64,000 bases of DNA from Pseudomonadota bacterium (lineage in GTDB: Bacteria > Myxococcota_A > UBA796 > CAJQPC01): NCBI GenBank assembly GCA_024228935.1, contig JAAESX010000033.1, positions 1 through 64,000 on the forward strand, in the 5' to 3' direction. A program made the translations under genes and the position numbers. The notes beneath the pieces were generated by a model, which did no database searches, was not told the origin of the DNA, and saw only the letters and a list, made by a program, of their open reading frames with translations. Shown here piece after piece: positions 7,705-16,782 of this stretch. Each line of letters opens with the position of its first letter. Position 1 is the stretch's first letter.

Positions 7705-8386
7705 AGTAGCCGCATTCCACGATGAATCGGATGGCGGAGAAGATCTCCTCGGGCTCGCCCAGGCGCCGCATCGGCACGGGCTTCAGCGCGCGCTCCAGGG
7801 CGTGCGGGGGCATCGACTCGACCATCGGCGTGCGGATGAACCCGGGCGCGATGGCGGCCACGCGGATGTCGTAGCGAGCGAGCTCCTTGGCCCACAGCAC
7901 GGTGTCGGCCACCAGGCCGGCCTTCGCAGCGGCGTAGTTGGTCTGTCCGGCGTTCCCCGAGCGGCTGATGCTCGACATGTTGATGGCGACCGCCGGTCGG
8001 GTCTCGGTCTCGAGACAGCGCTGCGCGAACTGGCGCATGCAGAGGAAGGGCCCGGTCAGGTTCACGTCGATGACCTGCTGCCACTTCTTGGTGGAGAACG
8101 CGCGGACCTCGCCGGTCTCCTTGTCCTTCTTCACCAGCAGGCCGTCGCGGATGATGCCGGCGTTGTTCACGAGGCAGTTCACGGGGCCGCCCAGTGCCTC
8201 CTCCGCCTCTGCGAACAGGCGGACGACGTCCTCTTCGTTGCTCACGTCCGCGATGGTGCCGCCCTCGACGGGGTTCACATCGCAGGTGAACACGGCGGCG
8301 CCAGCATCCTTGAAGGACTGGACGAACGCCTTGCCCATGCCGCGCCCTCCACCGGTGACCAGGGCGCGTGTCTCGTTCAGCTTCAT
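7661..8386 (-). CDS. short-chain dehydrogenase, PhaB/FabG-like
   Basis: A 241-residue SDR with the nucleotide site TGGGRGMGKAF near the start, NNAG in the middle, and the catalytic Ser-Tyr-Lys (NMSSISRSGNAGQTNYAAAKAG). The closing EVDGG motif is standard for FabG/PhaB proteins. Such enzymes reduce 3-oxoacyl-CoA or 3-oxoacyl-ACP with NAD(P)H. Its place as last gene of an operon that also encodes two PHA synthases and a PhaE-like protein favours acetoacetyl-CoA reductase (PhaB-like) activity, giving the monomer for polymerisation. The ATG at 8386 overlaps the stop of the lipase gene (ATGA). No phaA thiolase is present in the operon. Confidence 0.85.
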   Translation of the reverse strand: MKLNETRALVTGGGRGMGKAFVQSFKDAGAAVFTCDVNPVEGGTIADVSNEEDVVRLFAEAEEALGGPVNCLVNNAGIIRDGLLVKKDKETGEVRAFSTKKWQQVIDVNLTGPFLCMRQFAQRCLETETRPAVAINMSSISRSGNAGQTNYAAAKAGLVADTVLWAKELARYDIRVAAIAPGFIRTPMVESMPPHALERALKPVPMRRLGEPEEIFSAIRFIVECGYFTGRVVEVDGGLRL

Positions 8387-10101
8387 GAGGTTCTCCGGCG
8401 GCGCCACAACAGGGCGCCGAACAGCAGGGTGAGTCCGGCTCCGGGCGAGCTCGTGCTCGTCGCGCAGCCATCGCAGTTTCGAAGCACGCCGGCGCCGCCG
8501 CCCGGGTTGCCCGAGCCGTCGAGGTCCCCCGTGTCGGTGGGCTCGTCCGTGTCCAAGGGTCCGGTATCGCCGGGCTCTTCGGGATCGGCCAGCACCTCGA
8601 CGACCCAGCCGAGCGTGTCGGCCTCGACGTAGCGCTCGCCCACCGCGCGCATCCAGCCGTCCTCGGTGGGGTCGGCGTCACCGGCGTCGATGAGGATCTG
8701 TCCGGTCACGGGGGACGCGTACAGCAGATCCAGGTGCGCCAGGTCCACGACTCGCACCTCGCCGACCTGGGCGCCGCGTCCCGTGAGCGTCTCGACCCGG
8801 GTCGCCGAGTCGACGAAGACCAGGCCATCGCTCGGGCCGGAGATCTCGCCGAGGATCAGCTTTCCCTGAACGATGCCGAGCACTTCGTCCGAACTGACGT
8901 CGGTGATGCCAGCGCTGTCGACCGCTTCGGCCAGGAGCTCTGCCCAGGCGTCCACGCCGCTCGTGGCGAGGTCGACCCACGCCTCGCCGAAGGCCTGGAT
9001 CCACTGGTACTCGGCGCCGTTGTGCAGCAGAGGGTTCTCGCCCGCCAGGACGAAGAGCGCGATGTCCGGGTCGACCCCGGCGGCCTCGAGAGCGCCGATG
9101 ACATCGCCCGCGTCATCGATCGCGTCGTCGATGCCCGAGGAGTAGCTGTAGTAGCCGTACCCACCCTCGTACGTCGTGTACCAGTCCTGCTGGACCGAGT
9201 AAGCTCCGAGCCACGGCGACTCACCGGGCAGGTCGTGGTCCTGGCGGCGCAACAGCTGCCGGTGTCCCGGGAACAAGTCCCCGTCCTCGCTCAGGAAGTC
9301 CTGCTCGTCGAGGTCGGTGGTGACGTACAGGTTGCCCGTCGTGTACGGGTAGTACGTCGTCCACGAGCTGGGGCTCACGGCCGTGTCCGCGTCCATCGCG
9401 GCCATGTTCTGGAGCGGCCAGCGGTAGCTCGTGTCGATGCCACCCAGCGGGGCGCCGATGGTGACCAGCCGGCGGATGTCGCCGCGGTAGGGGGTGCCGA
9501 CCGCCTCGTATGCCGAGTCCGGCCAGTCTGTGCTGGATGTGTTGCTGGCGTAGATGGCGGCTGCGATTGAGCCCTTGCTGTGCGAGACGACGTCGACCTC
9601 GTCCACACCCCGGCGCTCCTTGATGCGCGCGATGGCGTCGGCGACGACTTCGGCCTGCATGAACACATCGCCGTGGGGGTGGGCGAAGGTCAGGACGAAC
9701 ACCGGGCGGCTCTCGAGGTCGAGCTTCGTGGCCATGGTGATGAAGCCGCGGCTGCCGTTGTCACCCGCACCCGGGACGAACAGGATGGGCGTGCCCTGGG
9801 CGACCGGCTCGAGGACGCCGGCGTGTAGCAGGAACTCGCTGGAGTGCGGGGTGCCGCTGCCGAACATCTGGGCGATCCACGGGGCCCAGTCACTGGACTG
9901 CGGCCACTCCAGGCCGGCGTTGAAGTCCTCCTGGCGGAACAAGGTCCGGTCGGGGTCGTCGTGCTTCTCGATCTGCCCCCAGATCTGGATCGACCCGTCC
10001 TGGATGTGCGTCTCCTCGCCGGTGTACGTGGCGGTCGCCGAGGTCGGGTCGAAGTCGATCGTCGCGAGCGCGGTGCTGGCGAGCAGGGTGGACCAGATCA
10101 C
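8383..10101 (-). CDS. secreted lipase/esterase-like protein with MYXO-CTERM-type tail
   Basis: A 572-residue exported protein with a signal peptide (residues 1-13, ending ALA). An alpha/beta-hydrolase core follows. The oxyanion region is ILFVPGAGDNGSRGF. The nucleophile elbow is VDVVSHSKGSIAA, with Ser175 in a variant SHSKG instead of GHSxG. The C-terminus has an acidic Asp/Thr/Gly linker, then CDGCATS, a hydrophobic stretch (GLTLLFGALL) and RRRR. This is the layout of MYXO-CTERM surface-anchoring tails processed by myxosortase. It is likely a surface-bound lipase or polyester depolymerase feeding the downstream uptake and PHA steps. The GTG start overlaps the preceding hydrolase stop (GTGA), and its own stop overlaps the SDR start. 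Confidence 0.8.
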   Translation of the reverse strand: MIWSTLLASTALATIDFDPTSATATYTGEETHIQDGSIQIWGQIEKHDDPDRTLFRQEDFNAGLEWPQSSDWAPWIAQMFGSGTPHSSEFLLHAGVLEPVAQGTPILFVPGAGDNGSRGFITMATKLDLESRPVFVLTFAHPHGDVFMQAEVVADAIARIKERRGVDEVDVVSHSKGSIAAAIYASNTSSTDWPDSAYEAVGTPYRGDIRRLVTIGAPLGGIDTSYRWPLQNMAAMDADTAVSPSSWTTYYPYTTGNLYVTTDLDEQDFLSEDGDLFPGHRQLLRRQDHDLPGESPWLGAYSVQQDWYTTYEGGYGYYSYSSGIDDAIDDAGDVIGALEAAGVDPDIALFVLAGENPLLHNGAEYQWIQAFGEAWVDLATSGVDAWAELLAEAVDSAGITDVSSDEVLGIVQGKLILGEISGPSDGLVFVDSATRVETLTGRGAQVGEVRVVDLAHLDLLYASPVTGQILIDAGDADPTEDGWMRAVGERYVEADTLGWVVEVLADPEEPGDTGPLDTDEPTDTGDLDGSGNPGGGAGVLRNCDGCATSTSSPGAGLTLLFGALLWRRRRTS

Positions 10102-11021
10102 AGGGCCTCCAGGAACGCCGAGAGCGCGTTGTTGAACGCCTGAGGGGCGTCGTGGTGGACGGTGTGTCCCGCGCCAGGAATCATCAACAGTTCAGACCCC
10201 TTGATGGCTTCGGCCCCATCCTCGGCGATGGCGCGCGTGCGGCCGCCGTTGAACACCGGGTTGGGGATCATCCGGTCGTCGGTTCCGAAGACCACCAGCG
10301 TGGGGACATCCAGCTCGTCCAGGCGGTCTCGAACCGGGTGGTCGAGCATGCCGGCGATCGAGCGGGAGACCGCGACGCTCGTGCCACCGAAGGCCTCGTG
10401 CTTGCCCAGGCGGACACGCTCCTCGATCAGCTTCTCGACGTGCTCGTCGCTCTCGTTGAACACGCTCGTGGTGAACGCAGCGCGGACCTCGGACTCGCCG
10501 GTCTCCAGCGCGCGGGACTCGGTCCACCAGGCCTTCATCCACTGCGCGTGGCCCCGGTCGAAGGTCTCGAACCCGGCGGGCGCGGACAGCACGAGACCGT
10601 CGACGCGAGAGGGGTGCTCGAGTGCGGTCGTGATGGCGATCTGGCCGCCCATCGAGTGGCCGACGAGCACGGCGCTGTCGAGCCCCACGGCGTCCATCCA
10701 GTCGACGAGCACGCTGGAGAACCAGGGGGGTGTGTAGGCGGCGTCGGGACGGGCGGACATGCCGTAGCCGGGCAGGTCGAGTGCCAGCACCCTGAAACCG
10801 TTCGTGAAAGCTGCGAGCTGGCGGTCCCAGTAGCCCATGTACGAGGACAGGCCGTGCACGAAGACGACCGCCTGGCCCTGGCCCTCGTCCGAGTAGGCCA
10901 GCTCGATGCCATCGACCTCGACGCGCTGGACGGGAAGGGGCGTCTCCAACTCGGCCGGAGAGATCGGCGAGGCGTCGGTGTAGCGGGGGGCGCAGCCCAT
11001 CCCCAAGAGCAGATGCAGCAT
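10098..11021 (-). CDS. alpha/beta hydrolase lipoprotein
   Basis: A 307-residue hydrolase with a lipoprotein signal (MLHLLLGMGC). The catalytic triad is visible: Ser in VLVGHSMGGQIA, Asp in VVFGTDDRMIP and His in MIPGAGHTVHHD. The HG dipeptide of the oxyanion hole is in VVFVHGLSSYMGYWD. The sequence is of the epoxide-hydrolase/esterase type, acting on small esters or lactones. As a lipoprotein it should sit in the periplasm or on the surface, where it could split oligomers released by the neighbouring lipase. The ATG overlaps the stop of the barrel gene by one base (TGATG), and its stop overlaps the lipase GTG. Confidence 0.85.
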   Translation of the reverse strand: MLHLLLGMGCAPRYTDASPISPAELETPLPVQRVEVDGIELAYSDEGQGQAVVFVHGLSSYMGYWDRQLAAFTNGFRVLALDLPGYGMSARPDAAYTPPWFSSVLVDWMDAVGLDSAVLVGHSMGGQIAITTALEHPSRVDGLVLSAPAGFETFDRGHAQWMKAWWTESRALETGESEVRAAFTTSVFNESDEHVEKLIEERVRLGKHEAFGGTSVAVSRSIAGMLDHPVRDRLDELDVPTLVVFGTDDRMIPNPVFNGGRTRAIAEDGAEAIKGSELLMIPGAGHTVHHDAPQAFNNALSAFLEAL

Positions 11022-12493
11022 CAGATCACCAGCCAGTCGAGCGACGCGTAGACGATCCAGGCGTCCTCGTCCGGGCGCGCCAGGTAGGCACCGGACAGTC
11101 CAGTGCGGAGGAACAGGAGGGGCTGCGCGATGACGCGCGCGTTCAGCTCCTGGGCCGAGGTGCCGCCGCCATACGCGGCGTGGCCGCCGCCCACCTGCAC
11201 GGTGAGGCGGTCCGGGATCGGGTCGTAGCCGAGCGAGCCCGTCAGGCTGAGCTGACCCCGACCACCCGCGGCGACGTCGCCGGTCTGGCTGACCTGGCGG
11301 TTGATCGACAACAGATCGGGGTGCAGGAGCAGGGTGCCGTGTGTGGCGTGCACCGCGCCGACCGCGCCGTAGCTGTTGCCCGTGATGAAGCCCGTGTAGG
11401 TGGCGTCCCGAGGGTCGTCACCAGAGACGTACAGGACCTCGCCGCGCAGCACCGAGCCCGCTCCGGGCTGATAGCGCCAGCGGCCCTCGATGTCGGCCAG
11501 GACCCCGCGCACCGCGAGCTCGGGCCCGGTCTCGGGGACCAGCGTGCCGACGTTGCCGATGACCACGCCGTGCGCGCCCACGTCGCCGCGGCGAAGGTCC
11601 GCGTTGAAGCCCGCGTCGGCCCCGAGCCAGCCCAGGGTCGCGTCGGTCGGTCCGATGTCCAGCGAGGATGCACCTTGCAGCTCGGCCAGGGCCGAGGCCG
11701 GTCCGACACCCAGCGCGCCGCCGGTCCCGCCGCTGCGGTCGACGAGGCTCCAGGCGTGCACGCCGATGCTCGAGCGCCAGTCCGAGGCGATCTGGAGGTC
11801 GGCCATGAGCAGCCCGACGTCGTCGCTCGTCGCGCTCGCGTTCTCGACCAGCGTGGCGCCAGCCAGTCGGTAGTCGACGCGTTCACCGCGCCCGTAGACC
11901 GTCACACCGGCGGCCTCGCTCGCGAAGACGGTCCCGCGCCCCCCGCTCCGGAAGACGGCGTCGAGCCCGTCCGTCGGCATCGCCACCCCGTCGCCGAGCC
12001 ACTGGAGGCCCACCACGGTGGTCTGCTCGTGGCCGGCGAGCTCGGACTGGAAGTCGGCGTTGAGGCGTCGCGTCTGGAGGTTGACCTGGTCGCCGCCGAA
12101 GCCACCGCCGGTGTTCCCGCCGATGCCGTAGCTGGCGTCGCCCCAGGCGAAGTCGACCTCGAACGCGGTGTTGAGCCCGGCCTTGCCGTCGAGCAGGGCC
12201 GGTCGGTAGCCCAGGAACGCCGCGGCTCGCTGCTCGGCGAAGATCGAGGTGTCCTCGTCGGAGACCTCGACGCCGCTCGTCCCGCCGAGCGTCCCGACCA
12301 CCTGGCCGTCGAAGAACGGATTGGTGGTGACGACGTTGCTGGCGGTGACCTTGGTCTGGGCCAGGGCGAAGAACGTCACGCCGGTGACGGGCTCGCTGGG
12401 CTCGGGCTGTACATCGGCTGGCACACCCGCCGTCCTCGCCTCGGCAGGCGGCTCGGCCCAGGCGGACCCCAACGCGAGCAGGAGCAGGCTCAC
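11021..12493 (-). CDS. outer-membrane beta-barrel (porin-like) protein
   Basis: A 490-residue exported protein with a signal peptide (MSLLLLALGSAWAE). The mature chain is rich in Gly, Ala and aromatic residues, with alternating strands typical of a beta-barrel (for example LNADFQSELAGHEQTTVVG and YGRGERVDYRLAGATLV). It ends in an amphipathic strand with a terminal hydrophobic residue (WIVYASLDWLVI). It resembles large substrate-specific channels of the alginate-export/porin type, but I cannot assign a family. Its operon position, between a symporter/acyl-CoA synthetase pair and two secreted hydrolases, fits entry of ester-hydrolysis products. The GTG start overlaps the preceding lipoprotein stop. 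Confidence 0.7.
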   Translation of the reverse strand: MSLLLLALGSAWAEPPAEARTAGVPADVQPEPSEPVTGVTFFALAQTKVTASNVVTTNPFFDGQVVGTLGGTSGVEVSDEDTSIFAEQRAAAFLGYRPALLDGKAGLNTAFEVDFAWGDASYGIGGNTGGGFGGDQVNLQTRRLNADFQSELAGHEQTTVVGLQWLGDGVAMPTDGLDAVFRSGGRGTVFASEAAGVTVYGRGERVDYRLAGATLVENASATSDDVGLLMADLQIASDWRSSIGVHAWSLVDRSGGTGGALGVGPASALAELQGASSLDIGPTDATLGWLGADAGFNADLRRGDVGAHGVVIGNVGTLVPETGPELAVRGVLADIEGRWRYQPGAGSVLRGEVLYVSGDDPRDATYTGFITGNSYGAVGAVHATHGTLLLHPDLLSINRQVSQTGDVAAGGRGQLSLTGSLGYDPIPDRLTVQVGGGHAAYGGGTSAQELNARVIAQPLLFLRTGLSGAYLARPDEDAWIVYASLDWLVI

Positions 12494-12996
12494 TGGCGGC
12501 GGTAGACCTGGGTGTTGATGCCCTCGGTCATGTTCGGGCCGGCGGTGGAGCCGAACCCCGACTCGGGGGTCGGCGGGGTGAAGCCGTAGTCGGGGTCGAC
12601 CTGCACGACCTCGTACGTCAGCGTGTTGTCGTCGACCTGGTAGATGCCGAGCGCGGTGGCGTTCGAGGGCGCCGTCTGGGTCAGCGTGATGCCGGCGGGG
12701 CTCGTGGTCTCGTCGGCGACGAACGTGCCGGCGAAGTCATACGTCGTGTCGTCCGCGGTCACGCCGGTCACCGTGTAGCTCCCGTCGTTCCGGAAGTGGG
12801 CGTCGACCGAGACGTACTCGAAGGGGGCTCCGGCGAAGAGCGGTGACAGGTCGTCTCCCGCCGAGAGCCAGTCCCCGACCAGCTCCTCGTTCGGATCGGC
12901 GCCGCTGTCCGTGGTGTTCGGGTCGGAGTCGGTGGCGGTCTCGCCCGAGTCGCTGACCACCACGTCGGGCAGACAAGCGAGGATGAGGAACATCAT
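12490..12996 (-). CDS. lipoprotein of unknown function
   Basis: A 168-residue lipoprotein (MMFLILAC lipobox) followed by an acidic Ser/Thr/Asp spacer (SDSGETATDSDPNTTDSG), typical of surface lipoproteins in this window. The rest is beta-rich: AHFRNDGSYTVTGVTADD and YDFAGTFVADE suggest a lipocalin-like small barrel that reports a 'test value' fold, but no family is recognised. It is embedded in the PHA/ester operon between the acyl-CoA synthetase and the outer-membrane barrel, with 4-nt overlaps on both sides. A role in substrate binding at the outer membrane is an inference from position only. Confidence 0.7.
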   Translation of the reverse strand: MMFLILACLPDVVVSDSGETATDSDPNTTDSGADPNEELVGDWLSAGDDLSPLFAGAPFEYVSVDAHFRNDGSYTVTGVTADDTTYDFAGTFVADETTSPAGITLTQTAPSNATALGIYQVDDNTLTYEVVQVDPDYGFTPPTPESGFGSTAGPNMTEGINTQVYRRQ

Positions 12997-14378
12997 GCGT
13001 GGGTCTCCTTCAGCCGGACCTTGTCGATCTTGCCGCTGGCGGTTCGGGGGAGCGCGTCCAGGATCACGAGCTGTTTCGGCACCTTGAAGCGTGCGATGCG
13101 CTCGCGAAGCTCGCCCAGGATGCTCTCGGGCTGGCCGGTCCCCTCGACGAACGCGTGGCCGACCTCGCCCCAGCGGGCGTCCGGCACACCGATGACGGCG
13201 CACTGGGCGACGCCCTGGCAGGTCAGCAGGCTCGCCTCGACCTCGGCCGGGTAGATGTTCTCGCCGCCGGAGATGAACATCTCCTTCAGCCGGCCGCGGA
13301 CCGTGTAGAACCCGTCGTCGTCGCGGCTCAGTATGTCGCCGGTCCCGAACCAGCCGTCGGTCAGCGGGCTGGGCAGGCCGAGGTAGCCGCCGAACACGCT
13401 CGGGCCGCGCAGCTGCAGCTCGCCCGACTCGCCCGGGGCACACACCGTGCCGTCGGCGCGGACCAGACGGGCCTCGACGATGGGCTGTCCGACGCTGCCG
13501 AGCTTCTCGCGGACGCGTGCCACGGGCATCGAGAAGCAGTTGGGGCCGACCTCGGTCAGGCCGAATCCCTGGCGCAGCGGGATGCCGGCCTCGAGGTACC
13601 GCTCGAGCAGGGGCATGGACAGCGAGGCGCCGCCGCACAGCGCGTCCTGGACGGACGAGAAGTCGGTGGTCGAGAAGGCCGAGTCGTCCGCCAGCAGCTG
13701 GAAGATCGTGGGGACGCCCATCAGGTGCGTGACCCGCTCGTCGGCGATGAGTGCCAGCGCCTGGGCGCTGTCCAGACCCGAGGTCAGGACGATGCAGCCG
13801 CCGTGACGCAGCACGGGAGTCGTCAGGCAGTTCAGGCCGCCCGTGTGGAAGAGCGGGGTGAAGGTCAGCGTCGAGCTGGCGTCGCTGAGCGAGCAGGCCA
13901 CCTGCGTGACCGCGGCGTTGTGTCGGAGCTGGCCGTGGGTGAGCAGCGCGCCCTTGGGCGAGCCGGTCGTGCCCGAGGTGTACATCAGCACCCAGGTCTC
14001 GTCGTCGGCGCGTGCCGCTTCCGAGAGTTCCGCGTCGGGGAGCTCGGGGAGCTCGCGGCTCCGCTCGCACAGGAACGCGTCGTCGGCGAGCACGACGTGG
14101 GCCCCGCTGTGGTCGAGCTGCCAGTGGATCTCGACCGTGGACAGTCGCCAGTTCACGGGCTGGAAGACGGCGCCCAGGTGCTCGCAGGCCAGCAGCAGGA
14201 GCACGTGCTCGGCGCGGTTTTTGGCGATCAGCGCGACGACGTCCGCTTCACCCATTCCCTCACCCGCCAGCCACGCCGCCCAGCGTCGGGCATCCCGAGC
14301 CAGCTCGCTGTGCGTCCAGCGCCGATCGGTGTCGACGTCGAACAGGGCGGGGGCTTCGCTCGGGGTCAGCCAGCTCAA
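12993..14378 (-). CDS. AMP-forming acyl-CoA synthetase
   Basis: A 461-residue ANL-superfamily ligase. The ATP/AMP motif MYTSGTTGSPKGALLTH lies near residue 132. The later motifs GFGLTEVG, GWFGTGDI and GRLKEMFISGGENIYPAEVE and the catalytic lysine region PRTASGKIDK are all present. It should activate a carboxylic acid to its CoA thioester with ATP. It is shorter than typical 500-550-residue members but keeps both lobes. The start is a TTG at 14378 with GAGGA upstream; TTGA overlaps the symporter stop. Its position between a solute symporter and PHA synthases suggests a short- or medium-chain (hydroxy) acid substrate. Confidence 0.88.
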   Translation of the reverse strand: MSWLTPSEAPALFDVDTDRRWTHSELARDARRWAAWLAGEGMGEADVVALIAKNRAEHVLLLLACEHLGAVFQPVNWRLSTVEIHWQLDHSGAHVVLADDAFLCERSRELPELPDAELSEAARADDETWVLMYTSGTTGSPKGALLTHGQLRHNAAVTQVACSLSDASSTLTFTPLFHTGGLNCLTTPVLRHGGCIVLTSGLDSAQALALIADERVTHLMGVPTIFQLLADDSAFSTTDFSSVQDALCGGASLSMPLLERYLEAGIPLRQGFGLTEVGPNCFSMPVARVREKLGSVGQPIVEARLVRADGTVCAPGESGELQLRGPSVFGGYLGLPSPLTDGWFGTGDILSRDDDGFYTVRGRLKEMFISGGENIYPAEVEASLLTCQGVAQCAVIGVPDARWGEVGHAFVEGTGQPESILGELRERIARFKVPKQLVILDALPRTASGKIDKVRLKETHA

Positions 14379-15754
14379 GGGTCGGTCCTCATGGTGGGCG
14401 ACGGGGTCCAGCCGGGGAGCTTCGCCGTCACCGCGATCGGTAGCGCGACGAGCAGCGCCGCGCAGGCGGAGACTCCCGGGTTGTCGACAAGGGTGAGTGC
14501 CAGCCCGAAGTGCACGATCAACGCGGCGATCGCCGAGGCGATGGCGGGGCCGGCGGGCAGGCGTCCCTTGTGGAACAGGCCGACGAGCAGCGGGCCGGCG
14601 CTCGCGGCGACCAGGCCGTAGACCCCGAGCTGCCCCAGGATGAGGACCAGCTTCGGGGGCGACAGCGCGATGCCGATGGTCGCCAGCGCCAGGACCGCCA
14701 GGACGACGCGGTTCCGCCGGACGCTGGGGGTCGCGAACAGGTCGCCGCCGACGCTGGCGCTGACCGCCACGAGCAAGCCGTCCAGCGTGCTCATACTGGC
14801 CGCCAGGATGGCCACGCTGACGAGCGCGGTGACGGCGGGCGAGCTGAACGCCTGCTGCAGCCAGGCCGCCATGACCTGGTCCTGGGCGAGTCCCGGCTCG
14901 AGCACGACCCGCGAGGTGGCGCCGGCCCACAGCGTGAGCGAGAAGATCGCGAAGCAGCTGACCGCGATGACGACCGTCTTGGTCAGCGCGGCCCGGTCCT
15001 TCACGTAGAGCGCCTTGGCCAGCAGGTGCGGCTGCGTCGTCAGCGCGGCGCCCATCACGAACGGGACGACCCAGACCTCGGCGGTCGTCGAGAACAGGAC
15101 CGAGTCCGGAGCGGTCCAGCCCGAGCTCACCAGCGAGTCGGTGGTCGCGGCCAGGTGCGGCCAGCAGGCCCAGGCGATGAGGCCGGCGACGACCAGCATC
15201 ACGACGCCCTGCAGCGTGTTGGTCCAGGCGTGCGCGGTCGCTCCGCCGAAGCCGGTGTAGCCGAAGACGAAGGCGACGATGCCGACGACCGCGACCGGGT
15301 ACGGCACGCCGAGCGCGGCCTCCATCACGTACCCGCAGCCCACCGTGATGAGGACCAGGTACGCGACGTTCAGGACGTTCAGGCCCGCGAACAGGCGACG
15401 CAGCGCGGGGCTCTCGTACCGGGAGCCCAGCCAGTGCGGCACGGTGAGCGCCTTCACCTTCTTGCCCCAGCGCTGGAACGGGCCGGTGAGGAGCACCAGC
15501 CCCGCGGTGATGCCTGCGATGAACGGGAGCGTGAAGCCGACGAGGGCCGGGAGTCCTTCGGCGTAGACGAAGCCGGGCACGATGACGAACGTCGCGCTCG
15601 AGGCCAGGCAGGCCCCCAGCGTGATGCCGGCGACCCAGGGGGACATCGCCCCCGACCCGATGGCGAAGCCGGCGCCGTCGGCGTTGGCTCGACCGCCGCG
15701 CCAGGCGAGGACGGCCGTGACCACGGCGTAGATGGCGAAGAGAGCCCAGGTCAT
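14375..15754 (-). CDS. sodium/solute symporter (SSS family)
   Basis: A 459-residue membrane protein with about 12-13 hydrophobic helices, beginning MTWALFAIYAVVTAVLAWRG. Family marks include SPWVAGITLGACLASSATF near the N-terminus, GYTGFGGATAHAWTNTLQG in the middle, and SMSTLDGLLVAVSASVGGDL. These resemble the sodium-binding and signature regions of SSS transporters such as ActP, PutP and PanF. It likely brings a small carboxylate into the cytoplasm with sodium. Both ends overlap neighbours by 4 nt (ATGA with phaC upstream, TTGA with the acyl-CoA synthetase downstream). A monocarboxylate or hydroxyacid substrate is inferred from context. Confidence 0.87.
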   Translation of the reverse strand: MTWALFAIYAVVTAVLAWRGGRANADGAGFAIGSGAMSPWVAGITLGACLASSATFVIVPGFVYAEGLPALVGFTLPFIAGITAGLVLLTGPFQRWGKKVKALTVPHWLGSRYESPALRRLFAGLNVLNVAYLVLITVGCGYVMEAALGVPYPVAVVGIVAFVFGYTGFGGATAHAWTNTLQGVVMLVVAGLIAWACWPHLAATTDSLVSSGWTAPDSVLFSTTAEVWVVPFVMGAALTTQPHLLAKALYVKDRAALTKTVVIAVSCFAIFSLTLWAGATSRVVLEPGLAQDQVMAAWLQQAFSSPAVTALVSVAILAASMSTLDGLLVAVSASVGGDLFATPSVRRNRVVLAVLALATIGIALSPPKLVLILGQLGVYGLVAASAGPLLVGLFHKGRLPAGPAIASAIAALIVHFGLALTLVDNPGVSACAALLVALPIAVTAKLPGWTPSPTMRTDP

Positions 15755-16782
15755 GGCGCGTTCTCCGCGAAGCAGGTCTCGGCGAAGGCGGAGACCCGGG
15801 GGACGAAGACCTTCGGGCCGTAGCCGCCCACCACGACCCCGATGTGGCCCGTCGGAAGGACCTCGGCGGTGGCGTTCGGGAGCACGTCGGCGACCGGCAG
15901 GACACAGGCGGCCGGCGCGATGAAGTCCCGCTCGCAGGCCACGACGAGCGTGGGCACCGTGATGCGCGACAGGTCGATGGCCTGGCCGTCGATCTCCCAG
16001 GCGCCGTCGAGCAGGGCGTCGTCCTGGTAGGCGCGGCCGATGAACTCGCGGGCGAAGGCGCCGGGCATGGGCACGTTCTCCTCGAGCCAGCGCTCGCGGG
16101 CCAGCGAGCGGCGCAGGCGGACGGGGTCGTGCGAGGCCTTCTCGAGCGCGACGAGCTTGGTCCAGTTCCCCATCGGGTCGAGCAGCTTGAACGCCGGCTG
16201 CATGACGCTCACCGGGACCAGCCCGTCGGGGCCGATGGCGGTGTCGGGGTCGAAGTCGGCCACGAACTCGCGGAAGCGACCGGCCTCCGAGAAGCGGAAG
16301 GGGGCCGCCAGCAGGATCAGGCCGCGGACCAGATCCGGGTGACGGGCGATGCCCATCGCGAGAAGGGTCCCGCCCATGCAGTAGCCGAGCGCGACGGGTG
16401 TCTGGCGAGCGTGCCGGCGGATGCGGCGCAGGCTGCGGGCCAGCAGCTCGTCGAGCACGTAGCGGACGTCCTCGTCGGCGTCCTCGGGCTGGGGCACCCC
16501 CCAGTCGATCAGGTAGGTGGGGTGGCCTCGATCGGCGAACTCGGTGACCACGCTGCGGTCGGGCTCGAGGTCCAGGATGTAGGCCTTGTTGATGAGGCTC
16601 GGCACCAGCACGATGGGCGCCCGGCGCTCGGTGCCTCGGGGGGCGTAGTAGCGAACGACCAGCTTGTCGTGCCGGTGGATCACCACGTTCGGGGTCTGGC
16701 CCACGGGCGGGCGGGGCGTCCCCATCAGGAGGGCCGCACCGCGATGTCCGCGGGCCACCAGGCTGGTCGACCAGTCGGTCAC
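15751..16782 (-). CDS. phaC: PHA synthase PhaC homologue (copy 1)
   Basis: A 343-residue PhaC-type protein. The lipase-like box is ALGYCMGGTLLA with catalytic Cys135. The Asp lies in VVACERDFIAP and the His in LPTGHIGVVVGG. Other marks are APIVLVPSLINKAYILDL and HPTYLIDWGVPQPED. Its length fits class III/IV PhaC (about 350-360 residues) rather than class I/II (about 560-590), in keeping with the PhaE-like gene upstream. It should polymerise 3-hydroxyacyl-CoA at granules. It begins at a GTG overlapping the stop of the second phaC. A functional heteromer with that copy is possible. Confidence 0.87.
   Translation of the reverse strand: MTDWSTSLVARGHRGAALLMGTPRPPVGQTPNVVIHRHDKLVVRYYAPRGTERRAPIVLVPSLINKAYILDLEPDRSVVTEFADRGHPTYLIDWGVPQPEDADEDVRYVLDELLARSLRRIRRHARQTPVALGYCMGGTLLAMGIARHPDLVRGLILLAAPFRFSEAGRFREFVADFDPDTAIGPDGLVPVSVMQPAFKLLDPMGNWTKLVALEKASHDPVRLRRSLARERWLEENVPMPGAFAREFIGRAYQDDALLDGAWEIDGQAIDLSRITVPTLVVACERDFIAPAACVLPVADVLPNATAEVLPTGHIGVVVGGYGPKVFVPRVSAFAETCFAENAP

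Noticed and set aside
14510..15823. Plus-strand open frame of 437 codons over the symporter
   Set aside because: Antisense to a clear 12-helix transporter; translation is charged and repetitive without a fold.
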